From: JASHVB01 sp035508435
GTDB lineage: Bacteria > Pseudomonadota > Alphaproteobacteria > Acetobacterales > Acetobacteraceae
DNA length: 64,000 nucleotides
Reading direction: 5' to 3'
Assembly: GCA_035508435.1 (NCBI GenBank)
Contig: DATJNA010000140.1
Span: forward strand, 18,556 to 82,555
Numbering within the stretch: position 1 is the first letter of the stretch; each line of letters opens with the position of its first letter. The notes under the pieces are model-generated. The model was not told where the DNA came from and did not search any database. It worked only from the letters and a program-made list of their open reading frames with translations. Position numbers and translations under genes: made by a program. Below are positions 54,127 to 62,720 of this stretch, piece by piece.

Positions 54127-55803
54127 ATGATCGTCACCGCTCCCCTGTTCCGACCGATGCCGGATGGCTCGCCGGAGCCGGTCGATATCGTACCGATCCA
54201 ACCGGACGGGTTTCCTGACGCCGGCGTTTTCGCCGAGGTGGCCGAAACCCTGCAACACGGCCTTCGCGCGCTCGGCTATGATGCCCTGCTTCGCCCCAAC
54301 GAAATACGCTTCGGCGTGCCCCTGGTCGTGCTCGCCGCCCATATGCTGCGACCGGACGATACGTTGCGGCTGCCGGTCGGCGCGATCATCTACAATCTGG
54401 AGCAAATGCGGCCAGGCGCGTGGGCGACACGGGCCGATTACCTGCAGCTATTGTCACGCCACACGGTGTGGGACTTCGACGCCGCGAACGTTGCGGCGAT
54501 CGCGCAAGCCACAGGCCATCGCGACGTGCATCACGTGCCGATCGGCTATGTCCCGGAACTGACGCGTATCGCGCCGGCGGCAGAGCAAGACATCGACGTG
54601 TTGTTCTACGGCAGCGTCACGCCACGGCGGGAGGCGATCTTCCGCGCCCTCGCCGCCACCGGACTGAAGCTGGTCGTGGCGTTCCGCGTGTATGGCGCCG
54701 ACCGCGACGCGCTGATCGCGCGCGCCAAGGTGGTGCTGAACCTGCATGCCCACGATGACTGGGGATTCGAGATCGTCCGCATTGCCTATCTGCTGGCCAA
54801 CCGCAAGGCGGTGGTCTGCGAGGCGAACGCGCCGGACGACATCGATGCCGACCTGCGCGATGGCATGGTGGGCGTGCGCTATGCCCAACTCGTCGATGCC
54901 TGCCGCGCGCTGGTTGCCGACGACGACGCCCGGCTGCGATTGGAACACGCGGGGTTCGACACGTTCTGTCGACGTGATGAGGCCGCCATTCTGCGCGCCA
55001 CACTGACCGCGCCGCGGGCGCCGCAGCCAACGGCGATACGGGTCGGCGTGGACTACGCGGCGACCATGCGCGACCGCTATCTCGATCTATTGGCGAACTG
55101 CCTGACCAATCAGATCTATGGCGACGCGCCGATGGACTACTGGTCGGGTGGCCGGTTCAATGCGCAGACCCGCAGCCTCGGCCGCGACTGGCCGTCGCAG
55201 GCGATGACCATGATCGGCGACGCACGGCTGAACAACATCCGGCAATTGTTCGAAGCCATCCTCGCGGCCGATGTGCGTGGAGACCTGATCGAGACCGGCG
55301 TCTGGCGCGGTGGCGCGTGCATTTTCATGCGTGGCCTGTTGCAGGCGTACGGTATTCGCGACCGGCTTGTGTGGGTGGCGGACTCGTTTACCGGGCTGCC
55401 GCCGCCCGATCCGCGTCACGCACAGGATCGCGGTGACCGCCATCATGGTTTTCCGGAACTGGCCGTCAGCCTGGAAACCGTGCAGGAGAATTTCCGCAAG
55501 TTCGACTTGCTCGACGCACAGGTCATGTTTCTGAAGGGATGGTTCGCCGATACCCTGCCCGCTGCGCCGATCCAGAAGCTGGCACTGCTGCGGCTGGATG
55601 GCGACATGTACGGCTCGACCATGGATGCGCTGACGGCACTGTACCATAAGGTGTCGCCCGGCGGGTTCGTCATCGTGGACGACTACGGGGCGGTCGCGGC
55701 ATGCCGCGCCGCGATCTCGGATTTCCGCGCCGCACGAGCGATCGACGCGCCGATTCAAGATATCGACGGGCTGGGAGTGTTCTGGCAGGTGCCGCAACCG
55801 TAA
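54127..55803 (+). CDS. Glycosyltransferase-like / TylF-type methyltransferase fusion protein
   Basis: A 558-residue two-domain protein. Residues about 40-295 resemble GT-B transferase parts with IDVLFYGSVTPRREAIFRAL and WGFEIVRIAYLLANRKAVVCE (glycosyltransferase group 1-like C-half). Residues about 310-555 form a TylF/MycF-like O-methyltransferase: DLIETGVWRGGACIFMRGLL, WVADSFTGLPPPD, and the metal-binding RLDGDMYGSTMDALTALY with GGFVIVDDYG. MycF/TylF enzymes methylate sugar hydroxyls, so one polypeptide may both add and methylate a sugar. It is flanked by unrelated genes. Confidence 0.85.
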   Translation: MIVTAPLFRPMPDGSPEPVDIVPIQPDGFPDAGVFAEVAETLQHGLRALGYDALLRPNEIRFGVPLVVLAAHMLRPDDTLRLPVGAIIYNLEQMRPGAWATRADYLQLLSRHTVWDFDAANVAAIAQATGHRDVHHVPIGYVPELTRIAPAAEQDIDVLFYGSVTPRREAIFRALAATGLKLVVAFRVYGADRDALIARAKVVLNLHAHDDWGFEIVRIAYLLANRKAVVCEANAPDDIDADLRDGMVGVRYAQLVDACRALVADDDARLRLEHAGFDTFCRRDEAAILRATLTAPRAPQPTAIRVGVDYAATMRDRYLDLLANCLTNQIYGDAPMDYWSGGRFNAQTRSLGRDWPSQAMTMIGDARLNNIRQLFEAILAADVRGDLIETGVWRGGACIFMRGLLQAYGIRDRLVWVADSFTGLPPPDPRHAQDRGDRHHGFPELAVSLETVQENFRKFDLLDAQVMFLKGWFADTLPAAPIQKLALLRLDGDMYGSTMDALTALYHKVSPGGFVIVDDYGAVAACRAAISDFRAARAIDAPIQDIDGLGVFWQVPQP

Positions 55804-55832
55804 CATTCGCGACATCGACATTCTGGCGGTGT

Positions 55833-56765
55833 TCACACCACGCGGTGCAGCAACGTCTCGCCGGCGGCCAGGCGCCGGCAGTTCTCCGCCGCGAGCGCGA
55901 AGCTGCGGTCGAATGTGCCGGTCGTGATCCAGGCGACATGTGGCGTCAGCACGACATTGGGCAGGGCGAATAACGATGCGGAAAAGTCCGGCGGTTCCGT
56001 TTCGAACACGTCGAGGCCGGCGGCGGCGAGGCGACCGGAGCATAATGCCTCGGTCAGTGCGGCCTGATCCACCAGGCCGCCGCGCGCGGTGTTGATCAAC
56101 ACGGCCCCCGGCTTCATCCGCGTCAACGCCGCGGCGTCGATCAGGTTCGCGGTGTCCGGTGTCAGCGGCAGGTGCAGGCTGACCACATCCGCCTCCGCCA
56201 ACAGCGCCGGCAACGTGCGGCATTCGCCCAACGCGTCCGGCTTCGGTGCGCGTGTCGTGTAAAGCAGGCGGCAGCCCATTGCCGCGAGGATCGGTGCCAG
56301 CAGAGACGGGATGGCGCCGTAGCCGACCAGCCCCACCGTGCGGCCGCCCAGCTCGCCCAGGCCATCCTGCAACAGCGGGTCCGACCACACTCCCCGTCGC
56401 ATGCCGGCATCGAAGCGCGGCAGCCGGCGCAGCGTCGCCAGCATCAGCGCGAGGGTCAGTTCCGCCACGGCACGCGCGTTCGTGCCGGGCAGGTTGCACA
56501 CCGGAATGCCGCGCGCCTTTGCCGCATCCAGGTCGATCGTGTTGACGCCGACACCGATCTTCTGAATCAGCCGCAGTCGCGGGGCGGCGGCGATCATCTC
56601 CGCCGTGCAGCGCTGCAACACGTGCCACAGCACATCGGTTTCGGGCAGCAGGCGATGCAAGGTCACCTCGTCGCCTTCGGGGCAAACGGATATGGTCGGG
56701 CCCGCTACGCCGGCCAGCCGCGCCGCCAGATCCGGCGCCGCTGCGTAATGAAATAACACGTTCAT
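55833..56765 (-). CDS. D-2-hydroxyacid dehydrogenase (NAD-binding)
   Basis: A 310-residue protein of the D-isomer-specific dehydrogenase family. It has the early LIQKIGVGVNTIDL, the NAD-binding VGLVGYGAIPSLLAPIL (GxGxxxG form), catalytic Arg in INTARGGLVDQAAL, Glu in GLDVFETEPP and His in LTPHVAWIT. It reduces a 2-oxoacid or oxidises the D-hydroxyacid. GGGAGG lies 8 bp before the ATG at 56765; a REP-like element starts just upstream of it. Confidence 0.92.
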   Translation of the reverse strand: MNVLFHYAAAPDLAARLAGVAGPTISVCPEGDEVTLHRLLPETDVLWHVLQRCTAEMIAAAPRLRLIQKIGVGVNTIDLDAAKARGIPVCNLPGTNARAVAELTLALMLATLRRLPRFDAGMRRGVWSDPLLQDGLGELGGRTVGLVGYGAIPSLLAPILAAMGCRLLYTTRAPKPDALGECRTLPALLAEADVVSLHLPLTPDTANLIDAAALTRMKPGAVLINTARGGLVDQAALTEALCSGRLAAAGLDVFETEPPDFSASLFALPNVVLTPHVAWITTGTFDRSFALAAENCRRLAAGETLLHRVV

Positions 56766-56775
56766 CGCCTGTGCC

Positions 56776-56886
56776 TCCCGTCATGGCCGGGCTGGACCGG
56801 CCATCTACGCAAGATCGCTCGGGTCGCATTGCATAGTCGCCCGATCACCGTACGCAGATGGCCGCGTCAAGCCCGGCCATGGCGCA
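56776..56886. repeat. REP-like palindrome doublet
   Basis: Two copies of the GTCATGGCCGG family in inverted orientation, about 40 bp apart: 56776-56813 (GTCATGGCCGGGCTGG, then CCGGCCATCTACGC) and 56851-56886 (GCAGATGGCCGCG, then AAGCCCGGCCATGGCGC). This is the doublet arrangement also seen at 6498-6608. It fills the gap between the MFS and D-2-hydroxyacid dehydrogenase genes. Confidence 0.75.
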
Positions 56887-56920
56887 GAGGGGCGGCATGT
56901 TCCCCGCCTGGCTCGGGCAG

Positions 56921-58357
56921 TTACTGCCCGAGCTCCTGATGCGAAGCAACGCGCCGAGGCCGAAGCATGCGCAACAACATCGCGGTGATGGCGATCGCGG
57001 TTCCCAGCCCGAGCAACGATGCCAGAATTGCCAACCGTGCGGAGCCCGCCGCCTGCACCGCATAGTAGAGCGCACCGATCAAAGCGACCCCTGATGCATT
57101 GCCGATCTGCTGCATTGTACTGATCACACCGCCGCCGGAGCCGGCATGTGCCGCCGGAACCTTGGCGAGCACCAGTCCATAAAGCGGCGCCATCACCATC
57201 GCCTGGCCGATGCCCCAGACAACCAGCAGTGTGGCCAATGTCTGCGATGCCGATATGCCAAATGCCAGAGCGATGGCGACCACGAGCAAACCCACAAGCT
57301 GCACGCCGCATCCCTGGAGCAAGGCCGCAATGCCAAGCCGCTGTGCACGCGGACCGGCAACGCGCGACATCAGTGCGAATGCGAGCGCCAGCGGCAACAC
57401 GACGCTCCCTGCCTGTAGCGCGGGCAGGTGCAGACCGAGCTGCAAATACAGCATCATCACCAGATAGAAGGAGAGATTGGCGAAGGTGAAGAAGAACACG
57501 GCGGCAAGGCCGGTCGCGAAGCCTCGATCGCACAGCAAATCGAGATGAATCAACGGCAATCCGCCCGGACGGCCTTCCACCCAGCGCTCGATCCGCCACA
57601 GCGACGCAAGCAGCGCCACGCCAACGGTCATGACGACGAACAACCACGCGGGCCAGCCGTGATCCGCGCCAAATAACAGCGGACCCAGCAAGCAGATGAG
57701 TGCGGAGAGCAATACGGCGGCGCCGATCGCGTCGATGCGCTTGCCCGGTTGTCCCGGCGTGGCCGGCACGAGCTGCCACGCGGCGCAAAGCAGGGCAGCA
57801 CCGATCGGCACGTTGACGAAGAAGATCGTGCGCCAGCCAAGGCCGTCGATATCGAGCGACAACAGCCAGCCGCCGAACGCCAACCCCACCGCCGCGCCGA
57901 AGCCGAGGGTGAAGCCATAGGCCCCGAATGCGCGGCCGCGCTCGGCGTCGGGGAACAATCGATGGATCGATGCCAGGACCTGTGGGATCATCAGCGCCGC
58001 CGCGGCGCCCTGCACGGCGCGCCACGCCACCAGAGCGCTGCCGGACTGCGCCAGGCCACAGGACAGCGAAGCGAGCGTGAACCCGAGCAAACCGTACAAA
58101 AACACTGGCCTCGCGCCGTAGATGTCGCCCAGGCGCCCGCCGGTGATGATCAGCGTCGCAAAGGCGATCTGATAGATGACGATCGCACCTTGGGTTTCTC
58201 CGATCGTGGCGTGCAGTTCGGCACGGATCGAGGGAATGGCGACGTTCAGCACGAACGCATCGACCACGAACATGAACTGCGCCGCGACCAGGATCGAGAG
58301 CACCCACCACCGCTGCTGGCTTTGGCCAGCGGCAGCAATCGCAATGGCGGAGGGCAT
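56921..58357 (-). CDS. MFS transporter, DHA2/EmrB-like drug exporter
   Basis: A 478-residue polytopic protein with 13-14 predicted helices. It has FMFVVDAFVLNVAIPSI (DHA2 motif in TM1), the loop 2-3 motif GGRLGDIYGARP and WRTIFFVNVPIGA. Such proteins export drugs or small toxic molecules with protons. The start at 58357 overlaps the stop of the SnoaL-like gene (TGATG-type), so the two are coupled. A divergent XRE-type regulator probably controls them. Confidence 0.92.
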   Translation of the reverse strand: MPSAIAIAAAGQSQQRWWVLSILVAAQFMFVVDAFVLNVAIPSIRAELHATIGETQGAIVIYQIAFATLIITGGRLGDIYGARPVFLYGLLGFTLASLSCGLAQSGSALVAWRAVQGAAAALMIPQVLASIHRLFPDAERGRAFGAYGFTLGFGAAVGLAFGGWLLSLDIDGLGWRTIFFVNVPIGAALLCAAWQLVPATPGQPGKRIDAIGAAVLLSALICLLGPLLFGADHGWPAWLFVVMTVGVALLASLWRIERWVEGRPGGLPLIHLDLLCDRGFATGLAAVFFFTFANLSFYLVMMLYLQLGLHLPALQAGSVVLPLALAFALMSRVAGPRAQRLGIAALLQGCGVQLVGLLVVAIALAFGISASQTLATLLVVWGIGQAMVMAPLYGLVLAKVPAAHAGSGGGVISTMQQIGNASGVALIGALYYAVQAAGSARLAILASLLGLGTAIAITAMLLRMLRPRRVASHQELGQ

Positions 58358-58728
58358 CAGCGGGGCCCTCCCATGAACAGGTAATCGGTGCGGATACAGC
58401 CCTCGGGATTCACCAGCAGGACCACGAAGCCCTGCGCCACGGCGTGGAAATCGTTTGCCGGACGCATTTCCCAGCCGAAGGTGACGAGATCGCGCAGTTC
58501 ACGCGCGTCCTGGACAGCGTAGAAGCGATGACCGGCGTCGCGAACGTTCTTGTTGTACGAGCCGGTGATCCGTTGCTCCAGTGCGTCGTAGCCGCGCGCT
58601 TCGCGGACATCGACGTAGTGCTGGCCGTCGGGTGCCCACAATTCGGCGATCTGCCGGCGGCGGCTGTCGGCATCGGCTTCGTTCCAGACGGCCACATAGC
58701 GATTGGCGAGGTCTTGTGCGTTCGACAT
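58357..58728 (-). CDS. SnoaL-like NTF2-fold protein
   Basis: A 123-residue protein with LANRYVAVWNEADADSRRRQIAELWAPDG, HYVDVREARGYDALEQRI and FGWEMRPAN, typical of SnoaL/NTF2-like small barrels. Members include cyclases, dehydratases and small binding proteins. The ATG at 58728 has AAGGAG 6 bp upstream, so the longer form to 58818 is rejected. First gene of the exporter operon, adjacent to a divergent regulator. Confidence 0.88.
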   Translation of the reverse strand: MSNAQDLANRYVAVWNEADADSRRRQIAELWAPDGQHYVDVREARGYDALEQRITGSYNKNVRDAGHRFYAVQDARELRDLVTFGWEMRPANDFHAVAQGFVVLLVNPEGCIRTDYLFMGGPR

Positions 58729-58819
58729 GACAGGCTCCTTGGTTGGTGTCGCAGCGCGATTGCTGTGCCGCCAACATGGAGGGCGCTGCCGGTGCCGATC
58801 GATGACGTGGCAGGTCAAA

Positions 58820-58839
58820 AACCGCGCCGCTTGGCGGTT
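58820..58839. promoter_or_regulatory. Candidate operator between SnoaL-like and XRE regulator genes
   Basis: AACCGC (58820-58825), 8 bases, GCGGTT (58834-58839), preceded by AAA and followed closely by TTTTT. This lies in the 167-bp divergent spacer, 57 bp upstream of the regulator start. It could be the regulator's site; the T-run also allows reading it as a terminator-like hairpin, which would be odd between divergent genes. Confidence 0.35.
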
Positions 58840-58895
58840 GGATTTTTACCCCCGAGGTCATGGCGCGGCGGCGCCGTCCTGCGATAGGGTGCGGC

Positions 58896-59732
58896 ATGAC
58901 CGAGAAGACACTACCGTTCGGAATCCTGCTGCGGCGCTGGCGCCAGGGCCGGCGCATGACGCAGGAGGACCTCGCGCTGGCGGCGAGCAGTTCGACGCGG
59001 CATCTGTCGTATCTCGAGACCGGGCGGGCACAACCAAGCCGCGACATGGTGCTGCGGCTGGCGGAGCATTTGCAGGTGCCGCTGCGCGACCAGAACGCGC
59101 TGCTGCTGGCAGCGGGTTTCGCGCCAATGTTCGAAGAGCGGTCGCTGGCGGAGCTGGCGGCGGCAAAGGTCGCGATCGAGCAAGTGCTGGCTGCGCACAG
59201 GCCCTATCCGGCGTTCGCGCTGGACCGGCGGTGGAATGTCATGCTGTCCAACAGTGCACTGCCTCAACTTTATGAAGGCTGCGCGCCGGAGTTGCTGCGC
59301 AAGCCGATCAATGCGGTGCGGCTTGTGTTGCATCCGCTGGCGATGGGGCCGCGCATCGTCAATTTCGTCGAGTGGCGTGCGCATGTCATGACAGTGCTGC
59401 GCCAGCAGGTGGCGACGCGACCGGATCCCGTCATCCAGTCCCTGCTGACGGAAGTTGCCAGCTACCCTGCTTCCCCCGGCGGAATTGCGCCGGCCGTCAC
59501 CGAGGGGCCGCAGCGTTACGCAACGCCGCTGCAAATCGAGACGCGGTTCGGCACGGTGTCGTTTCTGAACACGACGACGGTGTTCGGCACACCAACCGAA
59601 ATCACGCTGTCCGAACTGGCGCTGGAAATGCTGTTCCCGGCCGATGCGGCAACAGTGGGGATTGTGAAGGCAATGGTCGAGGAGGAAGAAGCGCAGGCCG
59701 CGGAACCGCCGATCTTGCAAAGGACGGGGTGA
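58896..59732 (+). CDS. XRE-family transcriptional regulator with MmyB-like ligand domain
   Basis: A 278-residue regulator. The N-terminal helix-turn-helix (FGILLRRWRQGRRMTQEDLAL, SSSTRHLSYLETGRAQPSRDM) is XRE-type. The C-terminal region from about 95 (YPAFALDRRWNVMLSNSALPQLYEG) is the PAS-like MmyB ligand-binding domain, which in a related Streptomyces protein binds fatty acids. It is transcribed away from the SnoaL/MFS operon, which it likely regulates. It ends 140 bp from the convergent enolase gene, with a tandem repeat between. Confidence 0.92.
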   Translation: MTEKTLPFGILLRRWRQGRRMTQEDLALAASSSTRHLSYLETGRAQPSRDMVLRLAEHLQVPLRDQNALLLAAGFAPMFEERSLAELAAAKVAIEQVLAAHRPYPAFALDRRWNVMLSNSALPQLYEGCAPELLRKPINAVRLVLHPLAMGPRIVNFVEWRAHVMTVLRQQVATRPDPVIQSLLTEVASYPASPGGIAPAVTEGPQRYATPLQIETRFGTVSFLNTTTVFGTPTEITLSELALEMLFPADAATVGIVKAMVEEEEAQAAEPPILQRTG

Positions 59733-59770
59733 AGACACGAAGTATGAGGCGGCGCGAGCATATCGTCACG

Positions 59771-59850
59771 CATCACTTTCATCGCCCATCACTGTCATCG
59801 CCCATCGCTGTCATCGCCCATCACTTTCATCGCGCATCACTGTTGTTGCG
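59771..59850. repeat. 16-bp tandem repeat, five copies
   Basis: Five head-to-tail copies of CATCACTKTCATCGCC (K is T or G) occupy the space between two convergent genes. The copies start at 59771, 59787, 59803, 59819 and 59835. Copy 3 has CATCGC for CATCAC, and copy 5 is the most diverged (TGTTGTTGCG end). No coding role is seen. Confidence 0.8.
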
Positions 59851-59870
59851 AGCAACTGTCATTGATGCCC

Positions 59871-61163
59871 TCACCGCCGCCGCGAACGTCCCAGCACGCC
59901 GCCCCCGGCGAAGTCCGCGCGCGCCCCCAGCGCTTCCTCCACGCGCAGCGCCTCGTTCCATTTCGCCATGCGCTCGCCGCGGGCGAAACTGCCGACCTTC
60001 AACTGCCCCACGCCCCATCCCACGGCGAGATGCACGATCGTGGTGTCCTCGGTTTCGCCGGAACGCGCTGAGACGATCCCGGCGAACCCCGATTCCTGCG
60101 CCGCCTTCCAGGCGTCCCACGTCTCGGTCAGCGTGCCACGCTGGTTCGGCTTCAGCAGCACGGCATTGGCTGCGCCGCGCATCGCCGCCTCGCGCACGCG
60201 GGAGGCTTGCGTGACCAGGAAATCGTCGCCCACGACCTGCACGCGATTGCCGACTTCGGCGGTGAAGGCGGCAAAACCAGGATCGTCATCTTCGCCGAGG
60301 GGATCTTCGATCGACAGGATCGGGTAGCGGCGGATCCAGCCGGTGAGCAATTTCACCATGCCTTCGCTATCGAGTTCCTTGTCTTCCAACGCCAGCTTGT
60401 ATTTGCCGCCGCGGCCGAATTCGGAGGCGGCGATGTCGAGCGCGATTCCCACCTGGCTGCCGGGTTGATAGCCGGCGCCTTCAATCGCGCGCACCAGCGT
60501 TTCCAGAGCTTGTTCGTTGGTGCTGAACGCCGGCCACCAGCCGCCTTCGTCGGCGACGCCTGCCAGGCTACCGGCTTCCGCCATCAGCCTCCCGGCCGTG
60601 CGATATACCTCCGCCGTCCAGTCCAGCGCCTGCGCGAAATTCTCCGCGGCGGGACAGGTGATCATGAAGTCCTGGATGTCGACACGGCGACCCGCATGTG
60701 CGCCGCCGCCGAAGATTTGGATCTGCGGCAACGGCAGCGTGTGCGCGTCCGGTCCGCCGAGATAACGATACAGCGGCTCTCCGGCCGCCGCTGCCGCGGC
60801 ATGCGCGGCGGCCATCGACACCGACAACACGGCATTCGCACCGAGGCGCGACTTGCTCGGCGTGCCGTCGAGGTCGATCAGCCGCTTGTCGAGCGCCGCC
60901 TGGTCGCGCGCATCCATGCCGATGACGGCGCGTGCGATTGCATTGTTCACGTGATCCACCGCGCGGCGCACGTCATAGCCGCCGAAGGCGGTGCCGCCGT
61001 CGCGCAGATCCAGCGCCTCGCCGGTGCCGGTGGAGGCGCCGGCGGGCGCGATGGCCCGACCGACGCCGCCGCCCTCGAGCAAGATGTCGGTCTCCACCGT
61101 CGGCCGACCGCGGCTGTCCCACACGCGGCGGCAATGCACGAACGCAATCGCGGTGTCGGTCAT
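59871..61163 (-). CDS. eno: Enolase-family protein (phosphopyruvate hydratase paralogue)
   Basis: A 430-residue enolase fold: VWDSRGRPTVETDI at the N-terminus, AGASTGTGEAL, GGGAHAGRRVDIQDFMI, ADEGGWWPAF, metal ligands in ALDIAASEF, SIEDPLGEDD and VVGDDFLVT, catalytic Lys in LLKPNQRGTLTET, and KVGSFARGERMAKWNE. Two normally invariant positions differ: the Glu of the DIQEFM block is Asp, and the His of SHRSGET is Ala (codon GCG). Phosphate-binding Arg-Ser is kept. It may be a paralogue with altered activity rather than the glycolytic enzyme. The start 61163 overlaps the kinase stop (ATGA). Confidence 0.88.
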   Translation of the reverse strand: MTDTAIAFVHCRRVWDSRGRPTVETDILLEGGGVGRAIAPAGASTGTGEALDLRDGGTAFGGYDVRRAVDHVNNAIARAVIGMDARDQAALDKRLIDLDGTPSKSRLGANAVLSVSMAAAHAAAAAAGEPLYRYLGGPDAHTLPLPQIQIFGGGAHAGRRVDIQDFMITCPAAENFAQALDWTAEVYRTAGRLMAEAGSLAGVADEGGWWPAFSTNEQALETLVRAIEGAGYQPGSQVGIALDIAASEFGRGGKYKLALEDKELDSEGMVKLLTGWIRRYPILSIEDPLGEDDDPGFAAFTAEVGNRVQVVGDDFLVTQASRVREAAMRGAANAVLLKPNQRGTLTETWDAWKAAQESGFAGIVSARSGETEDTTIVHLAVGWGVGQLKVGSFARGERMAKWNEALRVEEALGARADFAGGGVLGRSRRR

Positions 61164-62167
61164 GCGGCCAGTTCCTCGCTCCAGGCCTGGCGGATCTCTG
61201 CCAGGCGATGCCCTTGCTTGCGCAACAGCGCCGACGCGACGCGACGCACACGGTCCTTGTCGGCTTCCTGCGTGATGTACTCGACCGGCGACTTGCCATC
61301 CACCCGTGCCAGGAACAGTCCCGGCAACAAGCAGGCGGCACGCAATTCGAGTTGGGACGGAGACTCCCACACGACACCTGCAAGATAACGCGCTGCCAGT
61401 GCATCGAAACAGGCGAGAAAGCCAGCGGCGGCGGACGGCGTCCACAGACATTTCAGCAGGAGATGATTGAGGCAGAACGCGAGGTCGAACGCGGGATCGC
61501 CCCACCATGCGCATTCCGCATCCAGCAAGACCGGGCCGCGCGGGCCGGCGAGAATGTTCTTCGGGCTTACGTCGCCATGCACCAGCGCGTGTTTGTTGGT
61601 CTGTGTTTGCTCCACCAGCGCTTGCAGCGGCGCGGCGAGATCCGGATGCGCGCGGGCGGTGGCGAGCAGATAGGGTTCCAGGCGGATGTCGAAGAAGATG
61701 CGATCGGTGGGGAACTCAGCGGCAGTGGTGGGGTCGGCGGCAGTGGCGGCGTGGATGCGCACCAACGCTGCCGCGACCTGGCCGGCGAAAGCGGCATCGG
61801 CGTGACCGTCGCGAAGCTGCGTCTTCCACAAGGGATGGTCGCACGGGCCCAGGTATGCCATGGCCAGCGTGCCGCTGGCTTCGTCCTGGCCCAGCAAGGC
61901 CGGAGCGCTGCCGAGAACCGCGGTATTGGCGCGACGCATCCAGGCGGCTTCGTAACGATTGCGCTCGACCGGCGCCTGCCAGTCGGCAGCGACACGCAAT
62001 TTGGCAAGCGCGCGCTTCACGCAGATCGGTCCGGTCGGCAGGTCGATACGCCAGATGTCGGAGGAGACGCCGCCGGTGAGGCGCTCGCCGGGCGCATCGG
62101 CGGCGCCGAGCAAGCCCATGCGGCGAAGAGCGTCGAGAATCGCGGGCGGTGGCGAGTCGGCTGTCAT
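61160..62167 (-). CDS. APH-family small-molecule phosphotransferase
   Basis: A 335-residue kinase-like protein of the aminoglycoside/choline kinase superfamily. It has a glycine-rich RLTGGVSSDIWRIDL start, ATP-binding Lys in ICVKRALAK, the catalytic loop HGDVSPKNIL (Asp and Asn both present) and a DFG-like LLDAECAWWGDPAFDLAF. Substrate unknown. The gene overlaps the enolase-like gene by 4 bp, which points to a shared pathway in which the kinase makes a phosphorylated substrate (inference). Start 62167; further upstream codons lie in a tandem repeat. Confidence 0.88.
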   Translation of the reverse strand: MTADSPPPAILDALRRMGLLGAADAPGERLTGGVSSDIWRIDLPTGPICVKRALAKLRVAADWQAPVERNRYEAAWMRRANTAVLGSAPALLGQDEASGTLAMAYLGPCDHPLWKTQLRDGHADAAFAGQVAAALVRIHAATAADPTTAAEFPTDRIFFDIRLEPYLLATARAHPDLAAPLQALVEQTQTNKHALVHGDVSPKNILAGPRGPVLLDAECAWWGDPAFDLAFCLNHLLLKCLWTPSAAAGFLACFDALAARYLAGVVWESPSQLELRAACLLPGLFLARVDGKSPVEYITQEADKDRVRRVASALLRKQGHRLAEIRQAWSEELAA

Positions 62168-62182
62168 GGCGGCCAGACTCAG

Positions 62183-62287
62183 GCGCAGCCGCGGCGTAGG
62201 CAAGACTGATACCGATGGCGCGACCGCGGCGCAGGCAAGATGGACCCTGATGGCGCGGCTTTGGCGCAGGCAAGACGGACGCTGATG
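62183..62287. repeat. 35-bp tandem repeat, three copies
   Basis: Three adjoining 35-bp units start at 62183, 62218 and 62253; each begins GCGC, carries the core GGCGYAGGCAAGA and ends TGATG or CGATG. They lie just upstream of the kinase gene in its leader. Between 62288 and the pseudogene at 62386 I see nothing further. Confidence 0.8.
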
Positions 62288-62385
62288 ATGCGGCCTCGCC
62301 GGGCGGCGGCCGTGTGCGTCATATCGGCGGAACGACGCGTGGGCGCATCGGCGTGCCGCGCCAACCGAGGCAAGCGATATAGACA

Positions 62386-62720
62386 ATACGACGCATTCTG
62401 CTCTTGCTGGTGATTGCGACATGGGCGCTGGCGCCGCGCCATGGCAGCGCGGCCGACTATCCGTCGCCGCAGCAGGGCGACCGGGTCGCACCCGAGGTCA
62501 AATTCCACACGGGCGAGATGTTGCACGGTGTGCGGTTTCACTACACGACAGTCGGCGCACGAACCGGACAGCCGGTGCTGATCATTGCGATCACACGCTC
62601 GGGCATCACATAGCGCCACCTCGCTTCCGGCGTCCACATCCTCTTGGTCATGGATGGCAAATCCCACTCTGCTTCCGACACGCTCTATGGCGTGTTGCTT
62701 TACCGGGTGCCGACGACGTT
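62386..62720 (+). pseudogene. Alpha/beta-fold hydrolase (homoserine acetyltransferase-like), degraded N-terminal remnant
   Basis: The reading frame IRRILLLLVIATWAL...SAADYPSPQQGDRVAPEVKFHTGEM, then LHYTTVG-like FHYTTVGARTGQPVLII, matches the start of exported alpha/beta hydrolases that contain LHYTTVG and PVLVLHG blocks. The presumed start codon is ATA (62386), a stop occurs at 62611, and after a frame change a degenerate KSHSASDTLYGVLLYRVP piece continues to about 62720. The catalytic core is gone and is overlapped by the opposite-strand methyltransferase gene. Confidence 0.65.

Noticed and set aside
59771..59850. Possible CRISPR array
   Set aside because: The units are contiguous 16-bp tandem copies with no spacers; no cas genes are present.
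62183..62287. Possible CRISPR array
   Set aside because: Units of 35 bp abut directly without spacer sequences and vary among themselves.
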